From: Geothrix sp. PMB-07
GTDB lineage: Bacteria; Acidobacteriota; Holophagae; Holophagales; Holophagaceae
Length of the DNA stretch: 64,000 nucleotides
Direction of reading: 5' to 3'
Assembly (NCBI RefSeq): GCF_030758935.1
Contig: NZ_CP132333.1
Span: forward strand, 620,001 to 684,000
Part shown: positions 1 through 8,285 of the stretch, piece by piece
How the letters are laid out: each line of letters starts with the position of its first letter
Position numbering within the stretch: the stretch's first letter is position 1
Made by a program: the position numbers and the translations under genes
The notes under the pieces: generated by a model
The model's database searches: none
The model's input: only the letters and a program-made list of their open reading frames with translations
Told to the model about the DNA's origin: nothing

Positions 1-777
1 CCCGTGACTTTCGAAGGGCTTTCCGACAAGCCGCTCTACATGCAGTTCGACATGGGCCACCCCACCACGGTGCTCTATGCCAACAAGTGGGCCGACCTCG
101 TTCCGCGCCTCAGGGCCGTTGGCCAGACCTTCACCACCGACGGGCCCACCGTACAGAACCTGTCGTTCCGGGTGGGAGCTCTGCCCGTGCGGGCCGGACG
201 TTTGGTTGTCCTGGCCAACCAGGCGCCCGGCATCGATTGGAAGGGTGACGGCGTGGAGATCATCGGAACCATCGGCGCCGATCTGGTGGCTGGTCGCACC
301 CTGGTGATGGATTTCAAGGGTGACCGCATCCAGGTGGCCGCGGATCGCTCCCTGGTGGCCCGTCCAGGGGATGTGTTCACACCCTTCAGCATCCGCTGGC
401 GCCGCATGCTCATCCCGGCGCGAGTGGATGGAAAGGCGACCCGCATCATGTACGATTCCGGTTCCAGCGCCTTCGCCCTCATCACCAGCGAATCCGCCTG
501 GACGCGCATGGGGCGGCCTGGTGCCATCCCAACCTCCTTCCCGGTCCGATCCTGGAAGCGCACCCTCACAGCCCATGTGGTGGATACGGATGCCACCATG
601 CAAATCGGCCAAGTGACCCTCCCCATCCAGCAGGTGAGCCGCATGGAGGGCACCAGCTGGTGGCAGGGGATGGCCATGCGGTTCTTCGGAATGGGCGGCA
701 TGGCGGGCAACCGCCTCTTTCTGGGCCACCGTCTGATCCTGGATACTGCCAGGCAGGAATTCTGTCTCAGCGAATGA
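1..777 (+). CDS. Retropepsin-like aspartyl protease domain protein (5' end outside window)
   Basis: The reading frame is already open at the first base, so the start codon and any signal peptide lie upstream of the window. The visible 258 or so residues look like two pepsin/retropepsin-like halves. The first has a degenerate D-M-G (FDMG, near residue 17) followed by an IGTIGADLV...LVMDF segment. The second has D-S-G-S-S (MYDSGSS, about residue 150) and ends with LGHRLILDT. Such double-domain proteins are usually periplasmic or envelope-associated. Only the second half keeps a D-[ST]-G motif, so peptidase activity is uncertain. The next gene starts 46 bp downstream on the same strand and may be cotranscribed. 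Fold assignment is by motif only. Confidence 0.6.
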   Translation, partial: PVTFEGLSDKPLYMQFDMGHPTTVLYANKWADLVPRLRAVGQTFTTDGPTVQNLSFRVGALPVRAGRLVVLANQAPGIDWKGDGVEIIGTIGADLVAGRTLVMDFKGDRIQVAADRSLVARPGDVFTPFSIRWRRMLIPARVDGKATRIMYDSGSSAFALITSESAWTRMGRPGAIPTSFPVRSWKRTLTAHVVDTDATMQIGQVTLPIQQVSRMEGTSWWQGMAMRFFGMGGMAGNRLFLGHRLILDTARQEFCLSE

Positions 778-823
778 CCCTGTTTGAATCGATTCGTTGG
801 CGCCCCCTTTGTAGGAGCCCCGC

Positions 824-2056
824 ATGATCACCCGCGCCCTCTTCCTGCTGGTCGGCCTCTCGTTCAGTGCCTCGCACGGCGCGCCCCTCCAGGCACCTGA
901 GCCCCGCATCGTGAGCTACAAGGAGGTCAGCGGGGAGCGGCTCAAGGCCCATATCTTCGAGCCACCGGCCTCCGCCCCCAGCCCGCGGGCCGCCATTCTG
1001 CTCTTCCACGGCGGGGGTTGGAACAGTGGCGACGCCACATGGGTCTACACGGCAGCGCGACGTTTCGCCAACCTGGGCATGGTGGCCATCGCCATCGACT
1101 ATCGGCTGTCGGATGAGAAGGCTGTGACACCCCTTGATGCCGTGGAGGATGCCCGGGATGCCATCCACTGGGCCCGGACACAGAGCCGCTCGCTGGGCAT
1201 TGATTCAGGGCGGATCGCCGCCTATGGCGTTTCCGCAGGAGGGCACTTGGCTGCTGCGGCAGCCCTGATTGGTCGGAATCCAGGTGAAGGCCCCCAGGCA
1301 CTGGATCGCCCCGATGCCCTGGTGCTCTATTCCCCTGCGGTGGCCATCACGCAGAGCGGGTGGGTGCGCAAGCTACTGCTGGGCCGAGCGAAGCCGGAGG
1401 ACCTTTCCCCGGATGCCTTTGTGGCCCCAGGGGCGCCGCCCAGCTGCATCAACCAGGGTACAGAGGACACCCTCACCCCCTTCGTGCCGGCGCTGCTCTT
1501 TTCAAGGAGCTTGAGGGCCGCTGGGAATGTGTGTGAACTGAACCGGTTCAGCGGGCTGGGCCACCTGCTGAGCCGGAAGCTCGATGAGCAGGAATGGCAG
1601 TTTGACCCCGATCCCGTGGCCCGGGCCGATGCCTGGCGCGCCGAAGAGGCCTTCCTGGCCCGCCAGGGCTTCCTGCCTCCGCAGCCCAAGGCGGCCCCCT
1701 CTCCGGAAAGTGTGGTCCGCGCCCTGACCGAAGCCTTCAATGCCCGGCAGATGGATACCCTGCTCGACTTCGTGGCGAAGGATGTGCACTGGCAGATGTC
1801 CACCGGAGACCAGTTCCATCTCCAGGCGAAGGGGCGGGAGGCCCTGGGGAAGGCCTTGACTGTCACCCTCCGGCAGCGTCCCATGCTCCAGCGGGGCCTG
1901 CACATGCTGGCGACCAACGGAGACTTCGTGTCCGTGCGGCAACGGGATGTATGGACCGGATCAAACGGCGAAACGCGCAGCCAGAACGCCTTCATGGTCT
2001 ATGAAGTGAAGAATGGAAAGCTGATCAGGGCCTGGCAGTACCCGGCCCAGGATTGA
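824..2056 (+). CDS. Secreted alpha/beta-hydrolase (HSL-type esterase) with C-terminal SnoaL-like domain
   Basis: This 410-residue protein starts at an ATG preceded by AGGAG at 812-816 and has an N-terminal signal peptide ending near residue 20 (SASHGA). The hormone-sensitive-lipase oxyanion motif HGGGW is at residues 62-66. The nucleophile elbow G-V-S-A-G-G places the catalytic Ser at about 137, with a likely acid in TEDT and base His in GLGH further on. From about residue 290 a second domain (VVRALTEAFNARQMDTLLDFVAKDVHW...) resembles the SnoaL/NTF2 fold used by polyketide cyclases and DUF4440 proteins. An esterase followed by an NTF2-like domain is uncommon. The substrate is unknown; short acyl or aryl esters are typical of the family. 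Confidence 0.8.
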   Translation: MITRALFLLVGLSFSASHGAPLQAPEPRIVSYKEVSGERLKAHIFEPPASAPSPRAAILLFHGGGWNSGDATWVYTAARRFANLGMVAIAIDYRLSDEKAVTPLDAVEDARDAIHWARTQSRSLGIDSGRIAAYGVSAGGHLAAAAALIGRNPGEGPQALDRPDALVLYSPAVAITQSGWVRKLLLGRAKPEDLSPDAFVAPGAPPSCINQGTEDTLTPFVPALLFSRSLRAAGNVCELNRFSGLGHLLSRKLDEQEWQFDPDPVARADAWRAEEAFLARQGFLPPQPKAAPSPESVVRALTEAFNARQMDTLLDFVAKDVHWQMSTGDQFHLQAKGREALGKALTVTLRQRPMLQRGLHMLATNGDFVSVRQRDVWTGSNGETRSQNAFMVYEVKNGKLIRAWQYPAQD

Positions 2057-2090
2057 GCCGGGCCATCAGGATCGAATTCTCTTGAGGCCC

Positions 2091-2120
2091 AAAAAATGAA
2101 GCCGCCTTGCGGCGGCTTCA
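2091..2120 (-). terminator. Intrinsic terminator of tRNA-Ser(GCU)
   Basis: A perfect 10-bp stem (TGAAGCCGCC / GGCGGCTTCA) with a TTGC loop spans 2097-2120. Reading leftward it is followed by six T residues (plus-strand A run, 2091-2096). It begins 2 bp past the 3' end of the tRNA-Ser gene. The hairpin could also slow transcription arriving from the esterase gene, but the T tract is only on the minus-strand side. Confidence 0.85.
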
Positions 2121-2121
2121 C

Positions 2122-2214
<93 letters not shown>

Positions 2215-2297
2215 AAGGCTTTCCAGATTACCGTTGGCGGGCCCCCGGCACAAGGCTTCTTGCCGGAAGGCGCCCCGAGCCTTCAAGATGGAGGCAT

Positions 2298-2387
<90 letters not shown>

Positions 2388-2497
2388 ACAAGTCTGCTCT
2401 CGCAGCAGCAACGCCAGGCCCCTTGAGCACATGCCCACACGGCGCGGCTCACGGGGCCTGAGCGTTCACCCGGAGAAGTGTGGGGAGGCGACTGCTT

Positions 2498-2697
2498 TGT
2501 CACTGGCACCGGAATTGGCGTATAGGCTTGGATCCAGATTTGGCGCGGGTTTCCATGCCGTGGGAGCCTGGAGACAACTTGCACTTGGTTTGGCGCCGTT
2601 TTGCACTTACCTGCGAAATATGGCGTCAACTTGCACTTGGTTTGGCGCCATCACGGCGCAACCATGGCTACCAGTCTTCAGCTTTTGGCGCCTGGTC
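2498..2697. repeat. Prophage left end with array of putative transposase-binding sites
   Basis: At least four related sites in one orientation end in TTTGGCGC or a variant. One is near 2505-2522 (GGAATTGGCG), one at 2534-2548 (AGATTTGGCGCGG), and two are identical 23-bp copies at 2575-2597 and 2627-2649 containing TTGCACTTGGTTTGGCGCC, spaced 52 bp. A partial TTGCACTT half-site lies at 2602-2609 and a further TTTTGGCGCC at 2684-2693. The same core occurs in reverse orientation at the right end, as expected for Mu attL/attR. Confidence 0.75.
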
Positions 2698-3558
2698 CAA
2701 CAGGGAACGTCCATACCAGCACACTCGGCCGACGATTAGATCCTGGATCGGAACCCCATCCACAGGGACCGTCAGGGGCGGATAGGTTGGGTTGTCCGAA
2801 TTCATCGTCAGGTGCGCCCCATCCGCCGAAAGGAACACCCGTTTGACACGGGCCTCCGAGCTTCCAGCCCTCCGCCTAACCAGGTGCAGGGCGCCCTTCT
2901 TGGGCTCAAGCCTCAATGGGAGAGCCGTATTCACCATGACCGTGTCCCCGGCAAGGATGGTGGGGTTCATGGAATCACCCTGCACCCTGGCCACAAACAG
3001 GTTGGCCTCAGACCCGGCTCCGCATTGCCGCAGCAGTTCGCCTATGAACTTCTGTCCAAAGGGCAGTCCTTCAGCGTCTTCACCAAGGTCTGCGATCTCA
3101 CCTGATGGGCCACAGGAAGGGAGGCCATCTAGGAGCGGGAGCAGGAAAACCCCATGTTCGGTGCGATTGTAGAGGCGCGGTGTTCGAGAAGAGAACATGT
3201 CCCCTTCGTTGGCCATGAGCCACGGTGAGGAAATGCCCCAAACATGTTCGATTGCCAAACTATCCGACAAGGAGAAGTCCACTGACCCGGCCTCCCACTG
3301 GCTAATGGTCCCTTTGGCTTTGCCGATTGGAGCACCGAATGCCGCGCCGGATAGCTTGAGGTATTGGCGAGCATAGCGCAGTCGAGAGCTTTTTTTCTCA
3401 AGCTCCTTTGCGGTTGCAAGTAGCGCTTTGTCTCCCAATAAACGCATGTGTCCAGACCCAATTGAGGGATCAAGCACGACATCTCCTGCCTTCTTTGAAG
3501 AAGAGCTGGACGGGTCCACATGACGTGGAGGCGCTGGGGGTGGCTTCTTGTGTTCCAT
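2668..3558 (-). CDS. Prophage repressor: XRE HTH plus S24/LexA-like domain
   Basis: From the ATG at 3558 (AGGAAAAG upstream) this is 296 residues. A basic, Ser-rich N-terminus of about 50 residues is followed by an XRE-type helix-turn-helix (RYARQYLKLSGAAFGAPIG...ISQWEAG, about 60-105). The C-terminal half is a LexA/CI S24 domain with the Ser motif GDSMNPT, where Ser is the nucleophile, and a Lys within RVKRV. It probably holds the lytic promoter silent and is inactivated by RecA-stimulated self-cleavage, as for CI. It is transcribed away from the ner-transposase operon, like the repressor of D3112-type phages. Its stop lies inside the left-end repeat array, so transcription runs toward the phage end. 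Confidence 0.88.
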   Translation of the reverse strand: MEHKKPPPAPPRHVDPSSSSSKKAGDVVLDPSIGSGHMRLLGDKALLATAKELEKKSSRLRYARQYLKLSGAAFGAPIGKAKGTISQWEAGSVDFSLSDSLAIEHVWGISSPWLMANEGDMFSSRTPRLYNRTEHGVFLLPLLDGLPSCGPSGEIADLGEDAEGLPFGQKFIGELLRQCGAGSEANLFVARVQGDSMNPTILAGDTVMVNTALPLRLEPKKGALHLVRRRAGSSEARVKRVFLSADGAHLTMNSDNPTYPPLTVPVDGVPIQDLIVGRVCWYGRSLLDQAPKAEDW

Positions 3559-3574
3559 AACCAAACTTTTCCTA

Positions 3575-3602
3575 TTGCAAGGTTCGAGTATCGAACTATG
3601 CT
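3575..3602 (+). promoter_or_regulatory. Early promoter of the prophage with embedded operator
   Basis: A sigma70-like promoter has TTGCAA (3575-3580), a 16-bp spacer and TATGCT (3597-3602). The spacer contains a perfect palindrome, GTTCGA-GTA-TCGAAC (3582-3596), placed so that a bound dimer would block polymerase. It lies in the divergent gap between the repressor and the Ner-like gene, so the repressor is the obvious ligand, although a Ner protein could share it. Confidence 0.6.
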
Positions 3603-3646
3603 CTATCGGGTAGCGGCGTAGAGGTCTACGTCACCAGGAGAAAACG

Positions 3647-3988
3647 ATGCTGTCCCAATACCCCCAGCGCAAGGGGGCGGCCAGTGGCCTGCCCACAAAC
3701 GTCCAGGCAATCCTCGCTACTGCGGCGGATGTGCAACAGATGATCTCACATGGGATCAACCCTGACGGGAGTTTGAGGCCCGAAGCCTTCAGGGCGCTCC
3801 TCAAGCTCAAGGGTGTCAATGTGAAGGCCCTGACAGAGCTTCATGGCTTCCAGGACCCGATCTTTCATCAGGTCATAAACCGGGAGTTCCAGAATGAAAC
3901 CGTCGAGAACATCATCGCAGAGGTCTTAGGTCTCAGCGCTGACGCCGACCGGATTTGGGGGCGCCAGGCCAAGAACCCGGCCGCGTGA
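3647..3988 (+). CDS. Ner/Nlp-like DNA-binding regulator of transposable phage
   Basis: A 113-residue protein starts at an ATG with CAGGAG 8 bp upstream. The C-terminal half (FRALLKLKGVNVKALTELHGF...VENIIAEVLGL...IWGRQ) matches the Ner/Nlp/SfsB layout: a Leu-rich helix, a lambda-repressor-like HTH and a terminal LG-x-x-x-x-x-IW segment. In Mu, Ner represses both the early and the repressor promoters. The position between repressor and transposase fits that role. The roughly 45-residue N-terminal extension is longer than in Mu Ner. Assignment rests on motif layout and position. Confidence 0.72.
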   Translation: MLSQYPQRKGAASGLPTNVQAILATAADVQQMISHGINPDGSLRPEAFRALLKLKGVNVKALTELHGFQDPIFHQVINREFQNETVENIIAEVLGLSADADRIWGRQAKNPAA

Positions 3989-3999
3989 GGGGGCAGACC

Positions 4000-5844
4000 G
4001 TGGCCTCCACCTCCAAACGCCCAGGTGCAGCGACAGGTGCAGCGCTCCGAGCCCAGTCGCTCCACCCCAAAAATGGGGCGCTACACCCCTCGGAACCCCC
4101 GGAAAACATGGGTTTCGATATTGCACCTGATTTGGCAGAGGGTGCATCGGGTGCAGCGCCAGGTGCAGCGCTCATAACCCTGGCCGAAGCGTCGACCTTG
4201 ACTGGTGTTTCACGGCAACCGCTGGCCCGGCGCCTTGAGCGGCTGGGGCTCCTTCAAGAGAGAACCTCCGAGTCAGGGCCGAACAAAGGCCGCAAGGAGA
4301 AGGTTGTCGCATGCAGCGCTCTCTTCGGGCCCTATCCAGATGCTGCCCGAGTATTGGCCGCCCGCGAGAAGGCCGCCGCCGCACTGTCTTTGCCGCCTGC
4401 GCCCACCATCGCTCCAGCATCAGATCCCACCGCTATCTCCGCCATGAAGAGCTGGCAACGGCAGCGAATGGATGCTCGCTTGGCCATTCTTCGTTATGTG
4501 GACCACCTGGTTGAAGAGGGCCGGGTCAGCCGAGATAGGGCGCTGAATCGCCTCTTTGGAGAAGTCGAGTCCGGTGCTCTTCCAGAGAACCTGAAAGCCC
4601 TCCTTCCCTTGGCCAATGCACGTTCTGGCCAGTCGGGGGATCGAACGCTTTCACGCAGAACGATCCAGCGCTGGGCTGCTGATGCCAAACAGGGCATGGA
4701 TCGGCTGGCACCGAAGGCCTGCGACCGCTCAATGCCAGCCTGGCTTCCACAGCTGCTGGTGATCTACCGCCAGCCCCAGAAACCGTCCCTTAGCTGGGCG
4801 GTCCAGACGCTGGTCGGACAGCTGCCAGCTGGAGCCTTGGTGCCCAGCTATGACAGCGCCCGCCGGTGGCTCCTCAAGGTCGGCGCGGTAGACCGTGAGC
4901 GCGGCAGGATGCTACCCCGCGAACTCAAGAGCATCAGGCCCTTCCGCCGCCGCGAGAAGCCGGAATTCCCGTTCGACGTGTTGACCGCCGATGGCCATAC
5001 GTTTGATGCGGAAATCGCCCATCCCGAGCACGGACGGCCCTTCCGGCCCGAACTGACGATGGTTGCCGACGTTGCGAGCAATCGCATCGTCGGGTGGTCG
5101 GCCTGGGAGAAGGAAAGCACCTGGTCGGTCATGGATGCATTCCGCATGGCCGTGCTCACGGGCGGTGTCCCGCTGATCTTCTATACGGATAACGGCCCAG
5201 GCTATCGCAACGAACGCATGGAGGCCTTGAAGTCCCGCCTGGGCTATGAACACCACTTCAGCATTCCCTACAACTCGCAAGCGCGGGGTGTGATTGAACA
5301 CCTGCAAAAGACCGTCTGGGTGGATCTGGCTGCCAAAGCCTTTGCAACCTACGTCGGCGCCTCCATGGACCGCCAGGCCCGGCAAATCGTCTTCAAGGCC
5401 AGCCGTCAGGGTCGACCTGTGCTGCCCTCATGGCAGGCCTTTGTGGCGTTTGTTGAGCAGGCCGTGGCAGCTCACAACCAGAGGGCGAGCAAGGCCTGCC
5501 CCAAGGCCCTTGATTCCGAAACCGGCCGCCTGCGAAGACTGAGCCCTGACCAGACATGGGCCAAGGCGCAGGAACTGGGCTGGAAGCCAGAGGGTCTTCC
5601 CATCAGCTTGGATGAGTTCCGGCCAGAGGAACTGCGCCAGGTCCGGCGCGGAGAAATCCAGCTCTTCGGCAACACCTACTTCAACACTGAGCTAGCCGAA
5701 CTGCATGGAGAAGAGGTCCGCGTGGCCTTTGACATCCATGATGCCACGCGCATTTGGGTCAGACGAAAAGATGGCACCTTCATCTGCGAGGCTATGCGGT
5801 CTATGTTCGTGCCAAGAGCGGATGGACTCGCCACTGGTTTCTGA
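4000..5844 (+). CDS. Mu A-type DDE transposase (C-terminus probably truncated)
   Basis: Preferred start is the GTG at 4000, which follows a GAGGGGG ribosome site and lies 12 bp past the ner stop, giving 614 residues; an ATG at 3955 is in frame but overlaps ner. An N-terminal Ala-rich segment and HTH-like end-binding domains precede an rve catalytic core. The core has D331 (TADGH), D397 (YTDNG) and E433 (VIEHL), and the last two have the D-35-E spacing of retroviral-type integrases. A Mu-transposase C-terminal beta-barrel ends at RIWVRRKDGTFICEA. The last 16 or so residues have no transposase character. They are the out-of-frame reading of the B gene, so the MuB-contacting tail appears lost by deletion. 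Confidence 0.88.
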   Translation: MASTSKRPGAATGAALRAQSLHPKNGALHPSEPPENMGFDIAPDLAEGASGAAPGAALITLAEASTLTGVSRQPLARRLERLGLLQERTSESGPNKGRKEKVVACSALFGPYPDAARVLAAREKAAAALSLPPAPTIAPASDPTAISAMKSWQRQRMDARLAILRYVDHLVEEGRVSRDRALNRLFGEVESGALPENLKALLPLANARSGQSGDRTLSRRTIQRWAADAKQGMDRLAPKACDRSMPAWLPQLLVIYRQPQKPSLSWAVQTLVGQLPAGALVPSYDSARRWLLKVGAVDRERGRMLPRELKSIRPFRRREKPEFPFDVLTADGHTFDAEIAHPEHGRPFRPELTMVADVASNRIVGWSAWEKESTWSVMDAFRMAVLTGGVPLIFYTDNGPGYRNERMEALKSRLGYEHHFSIPYNSQARGVIEHLQKTVWVDLAAKAFATYVGASMDRQARQIVFKASRQGRPVLPSWQAFVAFVEQAVAAHNQRASKACPKALDSETGRLRRLSPDQTWAKAQELGWKPEGLPISLDEFRPEELRQVRRGEIQLFGNTYFNTELAELHGEEVRVAFDIHDATRIWVRRKDGTFICEAMRSMFVPRADGLATGF

Positions 5845-6380
5845 GCGATCTCCTAGCGGCCCTTGGCGTCACTCCCCAGCGTCTAACCGAGGATATGTTC
5901 CGTCAGGCTGTGAACGCACTGGATTCCAGGCCCTACACGGTTGTAGTCGATGAAGTGGAGCATGCCCTGGCAAATCACACTGTCATGGAGGGCATCCGCG
6001 ATATCAGCGATGCCACAGGCATTCCGCTCGTCCTTGTGGGCATGGACCAGGTGAAAGATCGGATTCGTAGCCGCTATCCCCAGATCAGCAGTCGCATCGC
6101 AGTGATTGTCTATTTTCAGCCTGTGAGTAAAGAGGATGTGGCGAAGGCTGCAACCACACTCCTGGAAGAGGTGAAACTGGCAGATGACCTGGTGGAAGAG
6201 GTTTTTCGCCAGTGTGAAGGCCGCATGCGGCTCGTGATGAATGCACTCGGGAACTGTGAGCGCATCGCCCGTCAGCGCAAGGCAGGGACTCTAAGCCTCA
6301 AGGATGTGGAAGGGCAGGAACTGATCCACGACTGGCAGTCCAAGCGCCCGCGCCTGGTGAAGCTACAGAGGCAAGTATGA
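5754..6380 (+). pseudogene. MuB-like AAA+ transposition ATPase, 5'-truncated (Walker A missing)
   Basis: The frame is open only from 5742 (in-frame TGA at 5739), and recognisable B sequence starts abruptly at GYAVYVRA near 5790, exactly where transposase homology in the overlapping frame stops. What follows is a normal AAA+ remainder: Walker B TVVVDEVEHA, sensor-like IPLVLVGMD, SSRI arginine-finger region and a helical lid. No G-x-x-x-x-GK-[ST] Walker A occurs and no well-placed ATG with a ribosome site precedes the conserved part. MuB needs ATP binding for target capture, so this remnant should be inactive. The downstream gene still starts at ATGA overlapping its stop. Confidence 0.78.
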
Positions 6381-6931
6381 CGACCACGAACCCGAGCACG
6401 GTCATTCTCCGGGCCATGGCGGGCCGTCTGGGGCGCATCGCTTTCGGATCGCTAGTGGAGGACACAGGGCTTACCCGACTCCAGGTTCGGGATGGCCTGA
6501 AGACCCTTCGTGGGCGTGGGTTGGCTGTCATGGCTTGGCGTGGCACCTGGAGGCTGACACCGAAAGGAGCGGAGGTTGCAGGGCAAGGTTCTGAGGTGAA
6601 GTCAGGCCCAGCAGGTCCAAGGCCCACCAGGGTGGTCCCCCATCACTTTCGCTCCAGGTTATGGCGAGCGCTTAGGATGCTTCGGAAATCCACCATCCAT
6701 GGGCTCCTGGTGCCTGCATCTTCTCCCAATGATGGAAACCCCTATGAGAGTGCCAAGAAGTATTTGGATGCTCTGGTGAAGGCGGGGTTCGTGCGGCGGA
6801 TGCCACAGAAGGATCGGAACCGGACCATCTACGCCTTGGTCAAAGACACCGGACCTTTGCCTCCCCAGTGGAACAAGCGTCAGTGCCGGATCTTTGACCC
6901 CAACACCAAGGAGACTGTTGATGTGGCTTGA
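6377..6931 (+). CDS. Phage early winged-helix DNA-binding protein
   Basis: The 184-residue product starts within the stop of the B remnant (ATGA). It contains two probable winged-helix modules. Residues 5-65 include the recognition-helix pattern FGSLVEDTGLTRLQVRDGLKTLRGRGLA. Residues about 95-160 include STIHGLLVP...SAKKYLDALVKAGFV, a typical wHTH. A basic Pro/Gly linker joins them. The precise role is unknown; location in the early operon suggests control of transcription or replication. It is translationally coupled to neighbours on both sides. Confidence 0.6.
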   Translation: MTTTNPSTVILRAMAGRLGRIAFGSLVEDTGLTRLQVRDGLKTLRGRGLAVMAWRGTWRLTPKGAEVAGQGSEVKSGPAGPRPTRVVPHHFRSRLWRALRMLRKSTIHGLLVPASSPNDGNPYESAKKYLDALVKAGFVRRMPQKDRNRTIYALVKDTGPLPPQWNKRQCRIFDPNTKETVDVA

Positions 6932-7241
6932 TCTCCTTCGTACCCAGGTTGCGTCTCGTGGGTTAAGCACTGTCGCTCGGGAGCTGGACTACAGCAAATC
7001 GGCCATCTCCCTGGTCCTGAACGGGAAATACAACTGCAGCACTGCGGCCATTGAGCGGGCGGTCCTGAAGGCCTTTGGTTCAACCCATTGCCCCTTTGAG
7101 GGCCGGGAATTGTCCCCCGCTGAATGCCGCTACTGGAGCACCTGTGGCCGCCCCACCACATCTGAATGGGCGCTTGATCACTGGAAAGCCTGTCAGTCCT
7201 GCCAACTCAACCCAACAGCTCAAGGAGCCAACCGTGTTTGA
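6921..7241 (+). CDS. LacI-type HTH phage regulator with C-terminal cysteine cluster
   Basis: The start is placed at ATG 6921 because AAGGAG (6908-6913) sits 7 bp upstream; it overlaps the preceding gene by 11 bp. The 106-residue product has a LacI/XRE-type HTH (GLSTVARELDYSKSAISLVLNGKY). A Cys-rich tail follows: CPF, ECRYW, STCGRP and CQSCQ, five or six cysteines that could bind zinc. Similar HTH plus Cys-tail proteins are common in early operons of B3/D3112-type transposable phages. The target is unknown. Confidence 0.65.
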   Translation: MWLDLLRTQVASRGLSTVARELDYSKSAISLVLNGKYNCSTAAIERAVLKAFGSTHCPFEGRELSPAECRYWSTCGRPTTSEWALDHWKACQSCQLNPTAQGANRV

Positions 7242-7674
7242 CCTACCGAAAGCGATCTGGCGCCGCATCTCAGCCCAGAACACCACCACTCCCGCGCCGT
7301 CTCCCCTTCGCGTCGAGAAGGGCTATGCCACCGGAGGCCTGGTCTCCAAGAGACCGGCCGCTCTTGCCCCAGCCTCATCGCCAGTGGCGCCCGCCTTCGC
7401 CTATCCAGGCTACGGCTACGTCGCCATGGCCATCACCTGCATGGAGGCCATCGGGCTCATGACTGACATCACCAGCATGGAGACCGCCTCACTCGCCATC
7501 ACTGAGCTGGTGCGCCGTGGCATCCAGCTCGAACCAATCGACTGGGCGCTGATCGAACACTGCAAGGGCTCCAAGGGAGAACCAATCCCAACTCTGGCGC
7601 AGATCCATGCCGCGTTTCGAGAGCGCCTGGTTGTCCTGCGCTTCACGGCCGTCCATCAAGCATCTGTCGCGTAG
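7234..7674 (+). CDS. Hypothetical phage early protein
   Basis: The start is taken as GTG 7234, with AAGGAG at 7222-7227, overlapping the previous stop; longer in-frame starts exist but lack a ribosome site. The 146-residue product has a Pro/Ala-rich N-terminal half (TTTPAPSPLRV...) and a helical C-terminal half (MAITCMEAIGLMTDITSMETASLAITELVRRGI...). No catalytic motif is visible and I do not recognise the family. It is within the early transcription unit. Confidence 0.55.
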   Translation: MFDLPKAIWRRISAQNTTTPAPSPLRVEKGYATGGLVSKRPAALAPASSPVAPAFAYPGYGYVAMAITCMEAIGLMTDITSMETASLAITELVRRGIQLEPIDWALIEHCKGSKGEPIPTLAQIHAAFRERLVVLRFTAVHQASVA

Positions 7675-7695
7675 ATCCCCCTCCGGAGGTCCAAG

Positions 7696-7974
7696 ATGCC
7701 TTCCTCAATCTATCTAGTGACCGGAGCACACGATTACGAGGGCTCCAGTGCACTACGGGCATTCCGAAAGGAGGACCAAGCCGAAGGATTCGCCGAAAAG
7801 CTAAGGATCCACGCTGGGAAGCAACCAAGGCTAGACCCCAACGGTGATGTCGAAGTGGATTGGGATGCTTACGAGGCTGCCATGGAGCGCTGGCGTAAGA
7901 GGTGCCCAGGCGGAAGCTTCAGTGCTGGATTCGACTCCTACATCGTTCATTCCATCACCTTCGTTGAAGGCTGA
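7696..7974 (+). CDS. Hypothetical phage early protein, 92 aa
   Basis: ATG preceded by CGGAGG at 7683-7688. A small acidic/aromatic protein (SSIYLVTGAHDYEGSSALRAFRKEDQAEGFAEKL...) with a likely alternating beta-alpha pattern. There is no recognisable family and no membrane segment. The spacing of the ribosome site and the codon use support a real gene. Confidence 0.5.
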   Translation: MPSSIYLVTGAHDYEGSSALRAFRKEDQAEGFAEKLRIHAGKQPRLDPNGDVEVDWDAYEAAMERWRKRCPGGSFSAGFDSYIVHSITFVEG

Positions 7975-8104
7975 TGGCAATGCCTCACTTGTCGGGCGGC
8001 ATGAAAAAAGCACTCCCCCCGAAAGGCGACTCCGCGACGTGCCCGAACACGCTGGGCAGGGTGTGGATCCGACAAGTTTCCATCAACGAAGTTTAGACGC
8101 GGGG

Positions 8105-8278
8105 ATGCCCCGCATGGTTATGGAGCCTCACTTGAAAACGATCACTGTCTACATCGAAGTCCCGGAAGAACGTGCATTGGAAGGCTTCCACGAAGTGGTT
8201 GAGGCCTGTGCGGATGACCTCATTAACGCAGACGAAGCGACCCTGACGGTCCGCCTCAGGGAACGCGAACAGAAGTGA
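8105..8278 (+). CDS. Small hypothetical phage protein
   Basis: An open frame with candidate starts at ATG 8105, ATG 8114 and TTG 8132. The TTG has the best ribosome site (TGGAG at 8121-8125) and would give a 48-residue product: KTITVYIEVPEERALEGFHE...TLTVRLREREQK. The predicted beta-alpha-beta pattern is compact. The 130 bp between the previous stop (7974) and this start carry no convincing gene. Function unknown; start uncertain. Confidence 0.4.
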   Translation: MPRMVMEPHLKTITVYIEVPEERALEGFHEVVEACADDLINADEATLTVRLREREQK

Positions 8279-8285
8279 GTTTTTC

